Part shown: in pieces, positions 11,160-21,400 of the stretch
Layout of the letters: every line of letters starts with the position of its first letter
Numbering within the stretch: the stretch's first letter is position 1
Source: Sphagnum compactum
Lineage: Eukaryota > Bryophyta > Sphagnopsida > Sphagnales
Direction: 5' to 3'
NCBI GenBank assembly: GCA_965153455.1
Contig: OZ234494.1
Coordinates: forward strand, 16,244,001 to 16,308,000
DNA length: 64,000 nt
The notes under the pieces: model-generated
The model's database searches: none
Seen by the model: the letters and a program-made list of their open reading frames with translations, nothing else
What the model was told of the DNA's origin: nothing
Program-made: the position numbers and the translations under genes

Positions 11160-14100
11160 CAAGTTCACCTTATTCAAAGGAAACTTCAAACTTTTCAAAC
11201 TCCTCAAAATCAAAATCCTTCTCAATCATTTTCACCAAATTGGAAAGTGATTTATAATCAATTTTAAGATCATTTGGCCAATAGTTATTCACAAAAATCA
11301 ATCTCTCTAAATTGTTTAATTGTAAATGACATCTCCTTAGGTTTGGAAGCATGCTTGGTGAAGAAAAATTCTTTTAGTTTCAATTTGTGATTGTATAATC
11401 CCTAAGATTTGGTAGGCCAAAAAACCAACAATAGAAAACATGATTTCATGTTTTCTCCATCAATGAAGAAAACATTTGATTTCCTTCGGATTTATTTAAT
11501 AATGTCTGAAAATCAATAATTTTCTATTGATAAGTTCTTTTGTTCGTTCACTTATGTTGAGAGTTTGTTAACAAATATCCAAATTAGAATCTACATTTGT
11601 TGTTTGATCTACATCTGCAACTTTAAATTCTGCCATTGAATGTAAATAATGATAACATTTCAAAAAATATATATAATGATTGTCTATTATGTTCTTCAAC
11701 AATGTTCACACCTTCTTCATGGCCAAGAAAAAAAAATATTAAACGAAGGCTTTTAAATTTGGGGTCTACCATCAAACATAGCATGTTGTTAGACTTTCTT
11801 TTTTCATATCTTCTTTAGAAAAAAAGGAAAGATTCAAGAACATCACAAATTTCCCTCTTGATTTTGGTAGCAAACAAAGACAATTCAAAAGAAATCCCAT
11901 AATCATCATCAATCCAATTAACTTGAGTAAGTGGGTTTGTAACTTCTTCCTTGCATTTTAAACACATGATAATAAAGATTGCAATGCATCAAACAATTAC
12001 TAGTGGTTATTAGATTGCATCAAAACACAAGCAGTCACAACATGAAAAAAAGAATTCATAATTATTTGAGAAATGTGTCAAGTAAGAAGAGCTCACACCC
12101 TCCAACTAACTTTGACAATATTTTGGCCTTTGTAATAAAAAATAATAACATTTTTGAATTGCAAGGCTTCTTGAAACATAACGATTTTACTAGCAAACTT
12201 GCAACAAGAATTACATATGCAATGTTAATATACATCCACCTAACATAGTCAAATAATAATAGAAAAGAAACTTCTAGATTGGAAAAAGAAGGAAAAAAAA
12301 GTAGTTTCTAAAAAAATAAAAATTCACCTTGTCTTCAATGGAATATTCAATATTCTTGGGCAAATGTTCAAATTTAAACATGCTTTGTTCCATTCTTGTT
12401 TGCCATTCCTAGACTTTTAAAGGCAAATTATACATTTTTACAAATTTGATTGGGTAGATTTGATGGAAACAAATTTAAGGTTTTTGCAAACCTTTTCATC
12501 AATGGGACCATATTAACAAGCCTTTAAAAAGACATAGCCAAAACAAGTACATTGAAAACTTTCATCCAAAACTTAAAATTTCACATGTCATAATTGATTT
12601 CAAGATAATCATCATTACATTTAAATTTGATTCCTCATCTTTGACATATGCAATAATTTTTTTCTCAATCATATTAATCCAACAATTCAACCAAATTGTT
12701 GGCCAAGGCTTAACTAGAAGTTTTATTGCCTCAAACATACCAATAGTCGTTCATTTACGCTGCCAATTAGATCTTATGAAATTAATGACAAAAGAAAATA
12801 TATCATTTGCCCCCTTGGACATTCATAAGTCAAAACTTGTTGTAGATATATGATTTGCCAATTTTGGTAAAACATATACTTGTTTAATTTTTTCCACCAA
12901 TTTAAACAATGTTTCATGAGAGAATTATTTTTTTGGAAGGGAAGACAACTTAAAGACACAAATGTAGAACTAAACACTTGAACCAAACTTTTTCCACAAG
13001 TTGCAATGACAATTGATTTTTGCCAATTAGAGAACTACGATCTTGCAAAAAAAAATTTGATGTTCATCATCTTTTTTGAAAGGTTCCTTGATAGTGAAAA
13101 AATTAGATATTGCAATACCCTTTTCTTTGAGTGTGGTCTTTCAAGAGTTACTCTTATTGGACCATTTATTTCCTCAGAGTTTTTGACAATTAAAACATGA
13201 TTTGAACCCACATGTTTTTTCAAAATTGTTATCCCATATGTTTTACATATAAGACCTTATATAAGAACTTTTATTTTTATTGTCTTTGGATTAGAAGCAT
13301 GCACAAGACTAATGTAACAAAACAAACATCTCATGACTTCAAAAAAATTTAGCATCAACCTCTTTATCATTGTTCACACAAAAAAAAACCCAACAAATTG
13401 CATTTTTATTATGACGTCTCTGTATTTTTCTTTGAACATGCAATTTTTGAAAGTTTGTTTGAATAATTTCTTCTTCATTTGTTTCTATTGTTTCTTCTAC
13501 TAAGTTTTGTTTGAAAATTTTCATTCATAATTTCATTTTCCATATTACATTCATTGAGAAAGATTTCATTTTCACCATCAATTAAGATTACATTTTCATT
13601 TTGACTTGTTTCCATTTCTCAATAGATAACATGGAAGATAAATTGTGAGTTTAGATTTTAGTTGCCTAATTTGTGCAATGAATATTAAATAAAAACTATC
13701 AAAGCAATTACAAGCATTGACAAGGCAAAATCATTGACTATGTTTCCATCCTCTTTCCATCATATAAAAAATATAAAAAAATAATACGAATGGTACAATG
13801 TGTGATAAATTTTTGTGCAAGTGAGGGTTTAGTTCTCCACATGACACAGCATGCCAAATAACTAACAAATGTCTAATTAAAAATACAAATTGCAAAACAT
13901 AAAAAAAACATGCACAATGAAATCAAAACTAAAAACTAAAATAAAAATGAAACCCCACCTTGTCAAAGGCAAGCAAGAAATACAATTGCAAATCACATAA
14001 GGGAAAAAAAAATAAAAAAAAATAAACCAAGAAGAAAAGCTAAAAACCATTGCATTAAAAAAAAAATTAATACCTACCTAATACCTACCCTGACCCTATT

Positions 14101-14302
14101 ATCTTCTAATACCCCAATAGGATATGAGTTTTTTTTCAAAAAATGATAAGGTTTCAAACGATCGGTTTTCAGCCCACTGAGAACCGGGAGACAGGATTCA
14201 AAGAGAACATCACCTTTGTGATACCCTGAGATATTCAAGATGAGAACAGGTTTAAAACCCTGATCGGTTCTCACATCATTTTCTGATACCCGCCCAACAC
14301 TG
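11160..14302 (-). mobile_element. hAT element 1, left end missing, decayed
   Basis: Collinear with hAT element 2 (28026-35459) but without the LINE and minisatellite inserted there. The right end reads ATACCCGCCCAACACTG at 14286-14302, matching the hAT terminal repeat of element 2. The subterminal region (14070-14300) shares the GGTTCTCA/GGTTTCA-rich pattern with 35230-35460. The left end cannot be found: similarity fades near 11160 and no CAGTGTTGGG-like end is present. The interior encodes transposase fragments in broken frames. Confidence 0.75.
11170..13524 (-). pseudogene. hAT transposase remnant of element 1
   Basis: Reading the minus strand from 13524 down, the pieces match the order of element 2. 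One is a basic N-terminal segment with QKLHVQRK and RRHNK (13339-13524). Another is the segment around 12774-12860 corresponding to the SFDLWMSKG block of element 2, here in a shifted frame. The third is the region preceding the C-terminal dimerisation domain (about 11350-12000). Stops and frame changes occur throughout and no open frame exceeds about 90 codons. It cannot encode an active transposase. Confidence 0.7.
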
Positions 14303-14321
14303 AATTTTTTTTTACCAAGGT

Positions 14322-14322
<1 letters not shown>

Positions 14323-14352
<30 letters not shown>
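14323..14352. repeat. Poly(C) run of 30 bases
   Basis: Thirty uninterrupted C, followed by TCCCCTCCCG. It lies just outside the right end of hAT element 1. The true length may differ, because long homopolymers are error-prone in assembly. Confidence 0.9.
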
Positions 14353-14355
<3 letters not shown>

Positions 14356-14474
14356 CCTCCCGCTGCTGCTGGTTCACTCAAAGGCCTGCTGGGCTTGCTG
14401 CATTCCTAGGAAGGGAATGAACTCTCTTTTTTCATCTTGTTTGGTGAGCTATCCTAAAAACCTTTCCTTCACCT

Positions 14475-14640
14475 CACCCAAGGGTGATGGCTGAGTGGCA
14501 TAGCCCTGTCTGGGACCCTGAGACCTCAAGAAAAAGGTTCTTGGTTCAAACCCACTAGTGTGCAGGTGAAAGCCGTGCCTGATCTCTGCAGCTGGCCAAC
14601 AACTTTGTTGGTCGGGTCTGCTGTTGTGCTTCCCCAAAAA
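14475..14640 (+). mobile_element. tRNA-derived SINE (tRNA-Leu/Ser-like head)
   Basis: Carries a perfect pol III A box (TGGCTGAGTGG, 14488-14498) and a B-box-like GGTTCAAACCC (14543-14553), spaced as in class II tRNAs with a long variable arm. The sequence after the B box is unrelated to tRNA: GTGCAGGTGAAAGCCGTGCC, then a CCAACAACTTTGTTGG hairpin (about 14597-14612). It ends in an A/C-rich tail (CCCCAAAAAACAAACAG). No acceptor-stem pairing can be drawn, so this is a SINE or tRNA-derived repeat and not a tRNA gene. Confidence 0.65.
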
Positions 14641-14696
14641 ACAAACAGAACAACAACAGGAGTTCCACTGTGAACTCTCTCTTTAATAATTTTAAA

Positions 14697-14779
14697 GCCT
14701 TTGTTGACTTTGACTAAATCCTAAACCTTAAACTCTAAACCCTACAACCCTAAACCCTAAGCCTTTGTTGACTTTGACT
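14697..14779. repeat. 45-bp telomere-like tract between 19-bp direct repeats
   Basis: GCCTTTGTTGACTTTGACT occurs at 14697-14715 and again, perfectly, at 14761-14779. Between them lie 45 bases of degenerate CCTAAAC/CCCTAAA units ending in CCCTAAACCCTAA. This looks like telomeric repeat added at a staggered break, or a slipped duplication. Confidence 0.8.
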
Positions 14780-15254
14780 GGATTCATGCACACATTTTTA
14801 TAGTATGGAGGGCCCATGACATAGAATTAATCAGCTTAATCAATCAATCAAGTTAGGTAATTGATAACTTAACCTATCTTTTATGTAATCCCTGAAGCAT
14901 AAATGTGAAATGGGGGCACCACTTTTTATCAAAGTTCGCAAGGTAGTCCTCTCAGCAAAAGGATCCGTATTAGGCAACCAAAGGGTTCTCTACCATTCAA
15001 TTCTTCCATAGGCAATAATCCCTTCTTATGGCTTAGCTTATGGTCGAAACATCTCTGATCTTTGAAAATCCTTTTATTTCGTTCTATCCATATGTTTCGG
15101 ATCGTTATACCTTTCAACAAGGTCCACATTGGCATGAACTCCCTACAAGCACAAGATAACTTCTTGTTAAATAGATATTACATGACCTCTAACTCCTTAT
15201 TGTGCCCATTACCTGATGATGATATAGCCCTGGCCAACAAGGGTTCCGGTTTTT

Positions 15255-15580
15255 GGCCTTGCTTACCGAGGCAAGGATATTGTGTTTAGATTCATTGTGG
15301 AGTATAGTAGCTTAATGGATTTTGGTCCCTAGGTAATAGGTCTATTTTTTTAATGAGAATTTTTGAAACATGATATTTTGGCTTGTGTTGAAACTTGAGA
15401 TTAGTTATAGAGTTATGATATCTTGAAGGATTTTGGGTTGTTTTAGAGGATTTTTTTGAAGATTATATTTTTGCTATGGTGAAATATTTGAGTTTCCATA
15501 ATTCTTCTTTTGCCTTAAGATACTTTTTAAAATGTAAATGGCAAGGCCACGGTGTGACACACCCCTTGTTTAAATTTGGT
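15255..15580 (+). repeat. Dispersed repeat family C, copy 1
   Basis: About 325 bases, starting with GGCCTTGCTTACCGAGGCAA (a small hairpin) and ending with GCAAGGCCACGGTGTGACAC. GGCCTTGC and GCAAGGCC form short inverted ends. The interior includes GATATTTTGGCTTGTGTTG and TTTGAGTTTCCATAATTC. Copies in reverse orientation lie at 18150-18493 and 36801-37065, and an end fragment at 63592-63636. Non-coding. Confidence 0.75.
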
Positions 15581-16004
15581 GTTGAAAGCTGCAAGTCTGA
15601 GATTCTGGATAAAAATAAAGAGACACAGTACTGGCTGCCCAGTGGTTCATCTGACATAAAACCTGCCCAATTTAGAAGGGAATTGTCAAAAGTCCTAGTA
15701 CCTATACCCTTTCCCCAAAACATATCTGCCAAAACACCTTGCCCACCTTGTCCAGAGGTTGTACTAGAGAACCGGCATTGGGTGGCCGGTTATGTCTCCC
15801 TAGCGTTAAGGACTGACCACCCCCCCCCTCCCCATTTGGTAGGTCCTAAAAATAGGTTGGTAGGTCTTTAAATGGTCTAGGTAACTAGGAAACGACATAA
15901 CCTGCCACTGTGCCCGTTTATGGAAAATAGCAATGTCTGACTAACCCTGCCGAATGAGCAGAGTTAGTCCTTTATGTATTCTGGAATTGGCCCCATTCTA
16001 CCTA

Positions 16005-16345
16005 GGGTCAGAGTGAACCCGCATTCACCAGTGGACCGTCAGCTGGATGCCCATGACTCAGTTGTAGATGAACCTTAACTAAGTTAATGTCTGGTTTCAC
16101 CTTGGTAACCTAATCTGTAAGAGATAGGTCCTACATATACATAGATAGAAATGTAGGAAAATAGGTGATTACTAACTAAGTAGATGGCTTATAGTTTATA
16201 CCCGGGTAAGGGGGTTTTTTTGGCTACCTGACCTACTAATAATCCCCTTGAATGTTGTTAGTAGATGTAAATTTTAAAAACAAAAAGAAAAAGCAACTCA
16301 GCTCACAACCATAGTTAATTGCAGAACTGGGACCTAACAGAAAAA
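16005..16345 (-). repeat. Dispersed repeat family B, copy 2
   Basis: Reverse complement of the element at 6180-6505. The minus strand reads TAGTAATCACCTATTTTCC, GGTTACCAAGGTGAAACCAG, GTTCATCTACAACTGAGTCA and GGTTCACTCTGACC in the same order. Confidence 0.75.
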
Positions 16346-17273
16346 CTGTTTCTACCACCCATCCTACCTAGAAACAAAAAACCTGCAAAAAGTATTGGAA
16401 TGAGACCCCAAAACTGGGCATTTAATGTATACTAGTGTGGCCTGTGCTGTTGGCCCAAGTGTTACCACATCCTCAACTGATTTTTCCTTCCAAAACAACC
16501 TGGTTTTTTGGAATTTATTTGAATTTTCAGCAGCAGAAATCACTTAAAAATCAATATCTCCCTCATTCTGAATCCAAATCTCATCAAATAAATTCCATTA
16601 AATCCTGCTCATCAAGATCTTTCCAACAACACCAAAGGCACATTCCAATTCCTCTGAAATTCTCAGTGAAGAAATCATTCAATATTCAAGAACTTTTGTG
16701 CCACAAGTCCAAACGTCATGGAAACAAGCCCATGCACCCTCCTCCTTGAGAGCTTTCCAAAGAGACCAAGAATGCGATCTGAAGCATCCCAGTTCAGTGG
16801 ATCTCATAAGTACAAACAAAACAAAACAAACAAACTACCTTCCTTCATAGATAGATAGATGGGGTGGCCTGCTCTCTAGGGCCTTCCTTCATTCGAGGGC
16901 CGTGGCCCCAAGGGCAGTTGCCTCAAGGTGTAGGCTTGAAAATTAGGGGAAGCCAATGAGGCAAACAGGCCTTCCCCACTGTGAAGCATGAAAGGCTTTC
17001 AAATTCAAGTGGCTGAAGGTCTGCTGCATGTGATCGATCCATGGAAGGCTCTTTTAACTCACCAAACAAGTCTGCCTGCCCTGTAAGGAGGTACATTCAA
17101 ATACAAAGTGAAAAACCTTGGAGTGGTTTACACAATGGACAGAATGTCGGTCCCATGAGGGGTGGATTCCAAGATGACCGTTATGCGGGCAGGGAAATAT
17201 CACATGGAATGCACTGCTGCTGAGGCATGGGAATCCTCACAAAAATCGACAATTGGGCAAGGTACTGTGAATA
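16346..17273. other. Intergenic region without recognisable gene
   Basis: Short open frames only, with (GATA)-like ATAGATAGATAG near 16849-16860. Nothing else recognised. Confidence 0.4.
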
Positions 17274-17338
17274 GGGCAGGGCAGGGCAGGGCAGGGCAGG
17301 GCAGGGCAGGGCAGGGCCGGGCAGGGCAGCGCAGGGCA
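17274..17338. repeat. (GGGCA)n minisatellite, G-quadruplex-prone
   Basis: About thirteen GGGCA units with a few substitutions (one GGGCC and one GCGCA). G-triplets spaced by two bases on the plus strand make it a strong candidate for quadruplex formation. The GQGRA-type open frames across it are by-products of the repeat. Confidence 0.9.
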
Positions 17339-17463
17339 AACCCAGGCTCTTGTCGAGCCCAGGGGCTAGTCCAGGTCCAGAGAGTCCAGACTGCCCTGGC
17401 TCTGCCTGTTCTTTTGTACAACAAAAGCATGAAGGGACAGGAACAGCCATTGAGGCCCTTTAA

Positions 17464-17678
17464 AGGGTACATTCACACTTGGTATTAGGGACTCTAGTAT
17501 TGAGTCCCCTAACACCATGCTAGTGATTTAGGACTTACACCTACTTTACCATGAACATTTTATGTTAAGCTAACATTCAATTAACATTAAGCTATCAGCC
17601 ATTTAACATTAGGTGCCACCTAGGATGCCACCTAGATTTTCATTTAACACTGACTTAACATCAAGTGTGAATGCACCA
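17464..17678. mobile_element. MITE family A, copy 3 (215 bp)
   Basis: Same orientation and content as 626-838. Terminal repeats ACATTCACACTTGG and CAAGTGTGAATGCACCA. TAA at 17461-17463 and 17679-17681 is the apparent target duplication. Two bases longer than the other copies. Confidence 0.85.
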
Positions 17679-18149
17679 TAAGGTGATTGCATAACCCTAG
17701 GCCATGTTATGGAGTTCATGGAGTTCAGGTACTACACTGGAGATGTAAATACGGTATGGGGGGCAGTTTGGCAGTCGTCGGTCATGTGACTCTGCAGGCT
17801 GAATCCGCCATCAGAAAAACCCCAAGCGCAGGGAGCTACTACTTTACAGCAGCCCAGTCTTTTTCTTTTTTTCTTTTTTATTTTTTCTTTCTTGTACTGT
17901 AGCAACACTGGCGAGTATCATCCCCAGACAGATTTCGCCTTAACTGGCGACACTTTTGTACAGGATCATTCAAACCGTCCGTAGCCAGTAGAGAGACTGA
18001 CTGACTGACTGTGCGCGACACGGAAGGTTTGGCGAATTCTTTTTAAGAAAAACGGGAATTTTTTTCGCCAGAAATTTGAGGCAGTGTCGCCATATGGTGA
18101 TTTTCGCCAAAAAAACAAATGACACTGTACTGCTACTACAGCCCCCTAA

Positions 18150-18493
18150 CCAAGAGAAAGAAAACAAGGTGTATGTCACATAGTACATCGTGGCCTTGCC
18201 ATTTGTGTTAAAAAGTATCTTAAGGCAAAAGAAGAATTATGGAGACTCAAATATTTCACCACGCAAAAATATAATCTTCAAAAAATCCTCTAAAACAAAC
18301 CAAAATCCTTCAAGATATTTATAACTCTATAACTAATCTCAAGTTTCAACACAAGCCAAAATATCATCTTTCAAAAGTCCTCATATAACAATTAGACCTA
18401 TTATTACTGAGGGGCCAAAATTCCTTAAGCAGTATACTAGGTATACTCTTTAATGAATCTAAACACAATATCCTTGCCTTGGTAGGCAAGGCC
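18150..18493 (-). repeat. Dispersed repeat family C, copy 2
   Basis: Reverse complement of 15255-15580. It starts at the CAAGGTGTATGTCACATAGT block, passes through GTGGCCTTGCC, and ends in the GGTAGGCAAGGCC hairpin at 18481-18493. Similarity is high over the full length. Confidence 0.75.
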
Positions 18494-21400
18494 AACAAAG
18501 TCAAGCCTGGTGGGAAGTTGGAACCCAATAGCCAAAACCTGCATGGGGCCTAAGTCAAGGGATGAAGCAATGTGAAGATAAATTAGCCAGCAAAAATGAG
18601 AGAACTGAAAAAAGTTTCAGTGTCGAAAAGAATCATAGTCTCATTTAGGGTTGGGATTCCCAAAAATGGAGAATAAAAAGGACAGTAAGACTTTCATTAA
18701 AAAACTTGTTTTCAACAAATAGCATCTCTACAAGATAAATTTAAGCGAGAAAACGTTGCAAAGTCTAAGTTAAGATAATTCAATGTGGTGTTGGTGGTTT
18801 TTCACACGTGAACATTATTTTGCATTGATGTTTTGGTTTAGGAGCTAAAATACAAAAAAATGAAAAAGTAAGCTTCTATGGATAACTAAACATGGTTTTT
18901 CGCACAATTATTTTTTCACATGTGATTTCTACTTGAAGCTATTAATTATGAGCCTAATAAATGTAAAATTATCAAATGATTTTTTGAAAATCCTTTTCTC
19001 TTGTATTTTTTTGGTTTAAAATTTCAAGCCTTTAGAATTGTGATATATGAACTTTTTTTCATCAAATTAACCCAATGAATATGTACTTGCAAAAAAGGAA
19101 ACATGTGTTTGTTGCCAAAAGAAATTGAAAAAAATTGCACAATTTTATGCATTATTTTTTCATTTAAAAAAATAAAAAACTATAGTATGGACAATTAACC
19201 CTGAATTGATTAAAGATCAAAAGGACTTTTACACAACATCCAATAGATTATTGGAAATTTTTCTTTGTTAATTACATAAAAACTTTACTTATAAGAACAT
19301 AACAATATGCCATAGGGGTGCAGTCACATTAACAAAAACCATAGTGAATGTAACGTTGCTTAGTTTTTCACGCTTAGAAGTGATAATTAAATTTGGTGTT
19401 GAAAGTATGAGCTTTTTATATATAGTAAGGTTCATAATATATCATTGGAGCAAGTGAATTAATTTGAAAATTATCCAATGAATAAAAAGCTCTCAAAAGC
19501 ACTCATTAAACATTGTAACATGTGTTTTTTATCAACTCGGCTAAGGGTCTAGGGCATGAAATACACATGTTATTTTTGATTAATACATTTGATTAAAACA
19601 ACATTTTTTACCAAGTGTTAATTTGGACATCTAATCAAAAGGGATTAAAAAGAAGAAAAAATAGCAAAGATGGCCAAGGTTTAGTAAAATCAACCATATT
19701 GATTTGACATAATCCAATAAGCTTTTGTATGTGAAATCATGTTAGGTGCTTAATTATTGACCTTAATTTTTGATCCTTAATGTCACATTGAAAAAATATT
19801 ATTTTTAGCTCTACCCATAAAGAATGTATGCGTTTCAATAATAACTTATATCAAATAAGGGATTACAAATTTTAAATTGTAGTTTGTACCTCCTATAAAA
19901 GGTAGAAGTAATTTTTCTAGTTTGTTGTTTGAATTAGAAACTAAAGTTTTAGTTTGTAGGTTGGACTAATAAGGAAAGATTTTAGTTTGTGGTTAGAACC
20001 AAAAACAACAAATTTCAAAAGTCAACACTATGTATGAAATAAAGAAACAATATATGAATAATGAAACAAAGTATCATTACTTTGTTTCATTATTGACATG
20101 TTAATGTCTTTTAGCATTGTAATGTTAAAGGGCATTAGTGTTATGGCTAATATTTTCATAGTTTGATGTGTTTACTTGTCATGAAAATATTTGGGTCCAT
20201 TAAATGCAATTGGTTGGTGGATGAAAATAACTTGACTTTCTTATTACCTATTTACATATTGTTTATCTATTGGCACAAATAAATTACCATCAAATTTTTT
20301 TTAACGTAAGACAATCGCTACACAAAATTGTCAATGAAGTCCATATTGATTAGTCAAATTGACATTGGTCTATGTGCCTATGTTGAAATTTACTTGTTTC
20401 AAATGGCACTTTGATAAAGTTGGATGAAACCCAAAGGTGTCTTTTTTATTAGTTTTTGAAGTAGAGGGTGAAAACATGGTAAAGTATGTGAAAAAAATAT
20501 CACACATGTAATCACAATAACATTCCAAATTTCACATTGCCTCTAGTTAAGTCCCAAGTCTTTCAAAGTATGAATGAAATTTCATGAATTAGTTTGTCAA
20601 TTCTCCTATTACCTTTAATATAACTAAGTTTGGTAATGTAACCAAAGAAAGTAACCTCACCCAATCCATGTCTAAAGTTCCATTTTTGCTCATTGGGCGC
20701 CATGGTAATGCATCCAAGAAATTTAATTGAGAAAAGTAAAATTGGGTGAAAGCACATTATAATGACCTCCTTTCAAACCTTTTTGGGTTTAGTATAATAA
20801 TATATACCTCTCAAAACGAAGTGTATTTAATTTTGGGTTTAAGTTTTGATGTTGGCGCCTTAGAATTATGGTTTTCACAGAGTTAATGTTATCCAATATT
20901 ATTTAAAACAAATAAATAAATTCAATCATTTAAATTCAACGAACCATGGGTATAATTATGATATACACAATATAACAAAATTTGTTACAAATCTCAAATT
21001 GCAATAGGTATGTGGTTTGATTAATTAGTCAAATAAATGTTTGAAATTGATTTTATGCATTGGCCCAACTCAGAATGTTTATCACTTTCCATTTCAAAAT
21101 GATTGTTTGTTAAAATTTCAATTGACCACATACTTATGGTCAATGCCTTAAAAAGACTCACTTTGTTAGATGAAAATGATCAAACTTTTCACATGGGTCA
21201 AACTATATGTGAAATCACATTTGAAATATATATTACAAATTTCATACATATTGAAAGTCATTTCAACTATTTTTAAAATATATTTGCATTTTTTTTACAT
21301 AATAATAGGTGTTATTTTCATGCAAATATATTCCAATCCATCATGATATACATTAGAAATTATGTTTTAATTTATTATTTGGGTTATACCATAATATGCA

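Noticed and set aside
17162-17488. 108-codon plus frame and 89-90-codon minus frames
   Set aside because: They cross the GGGCA array and read as GQGRA or LPCPA repeats. No start context or family match, and they run into MITE copy 3.
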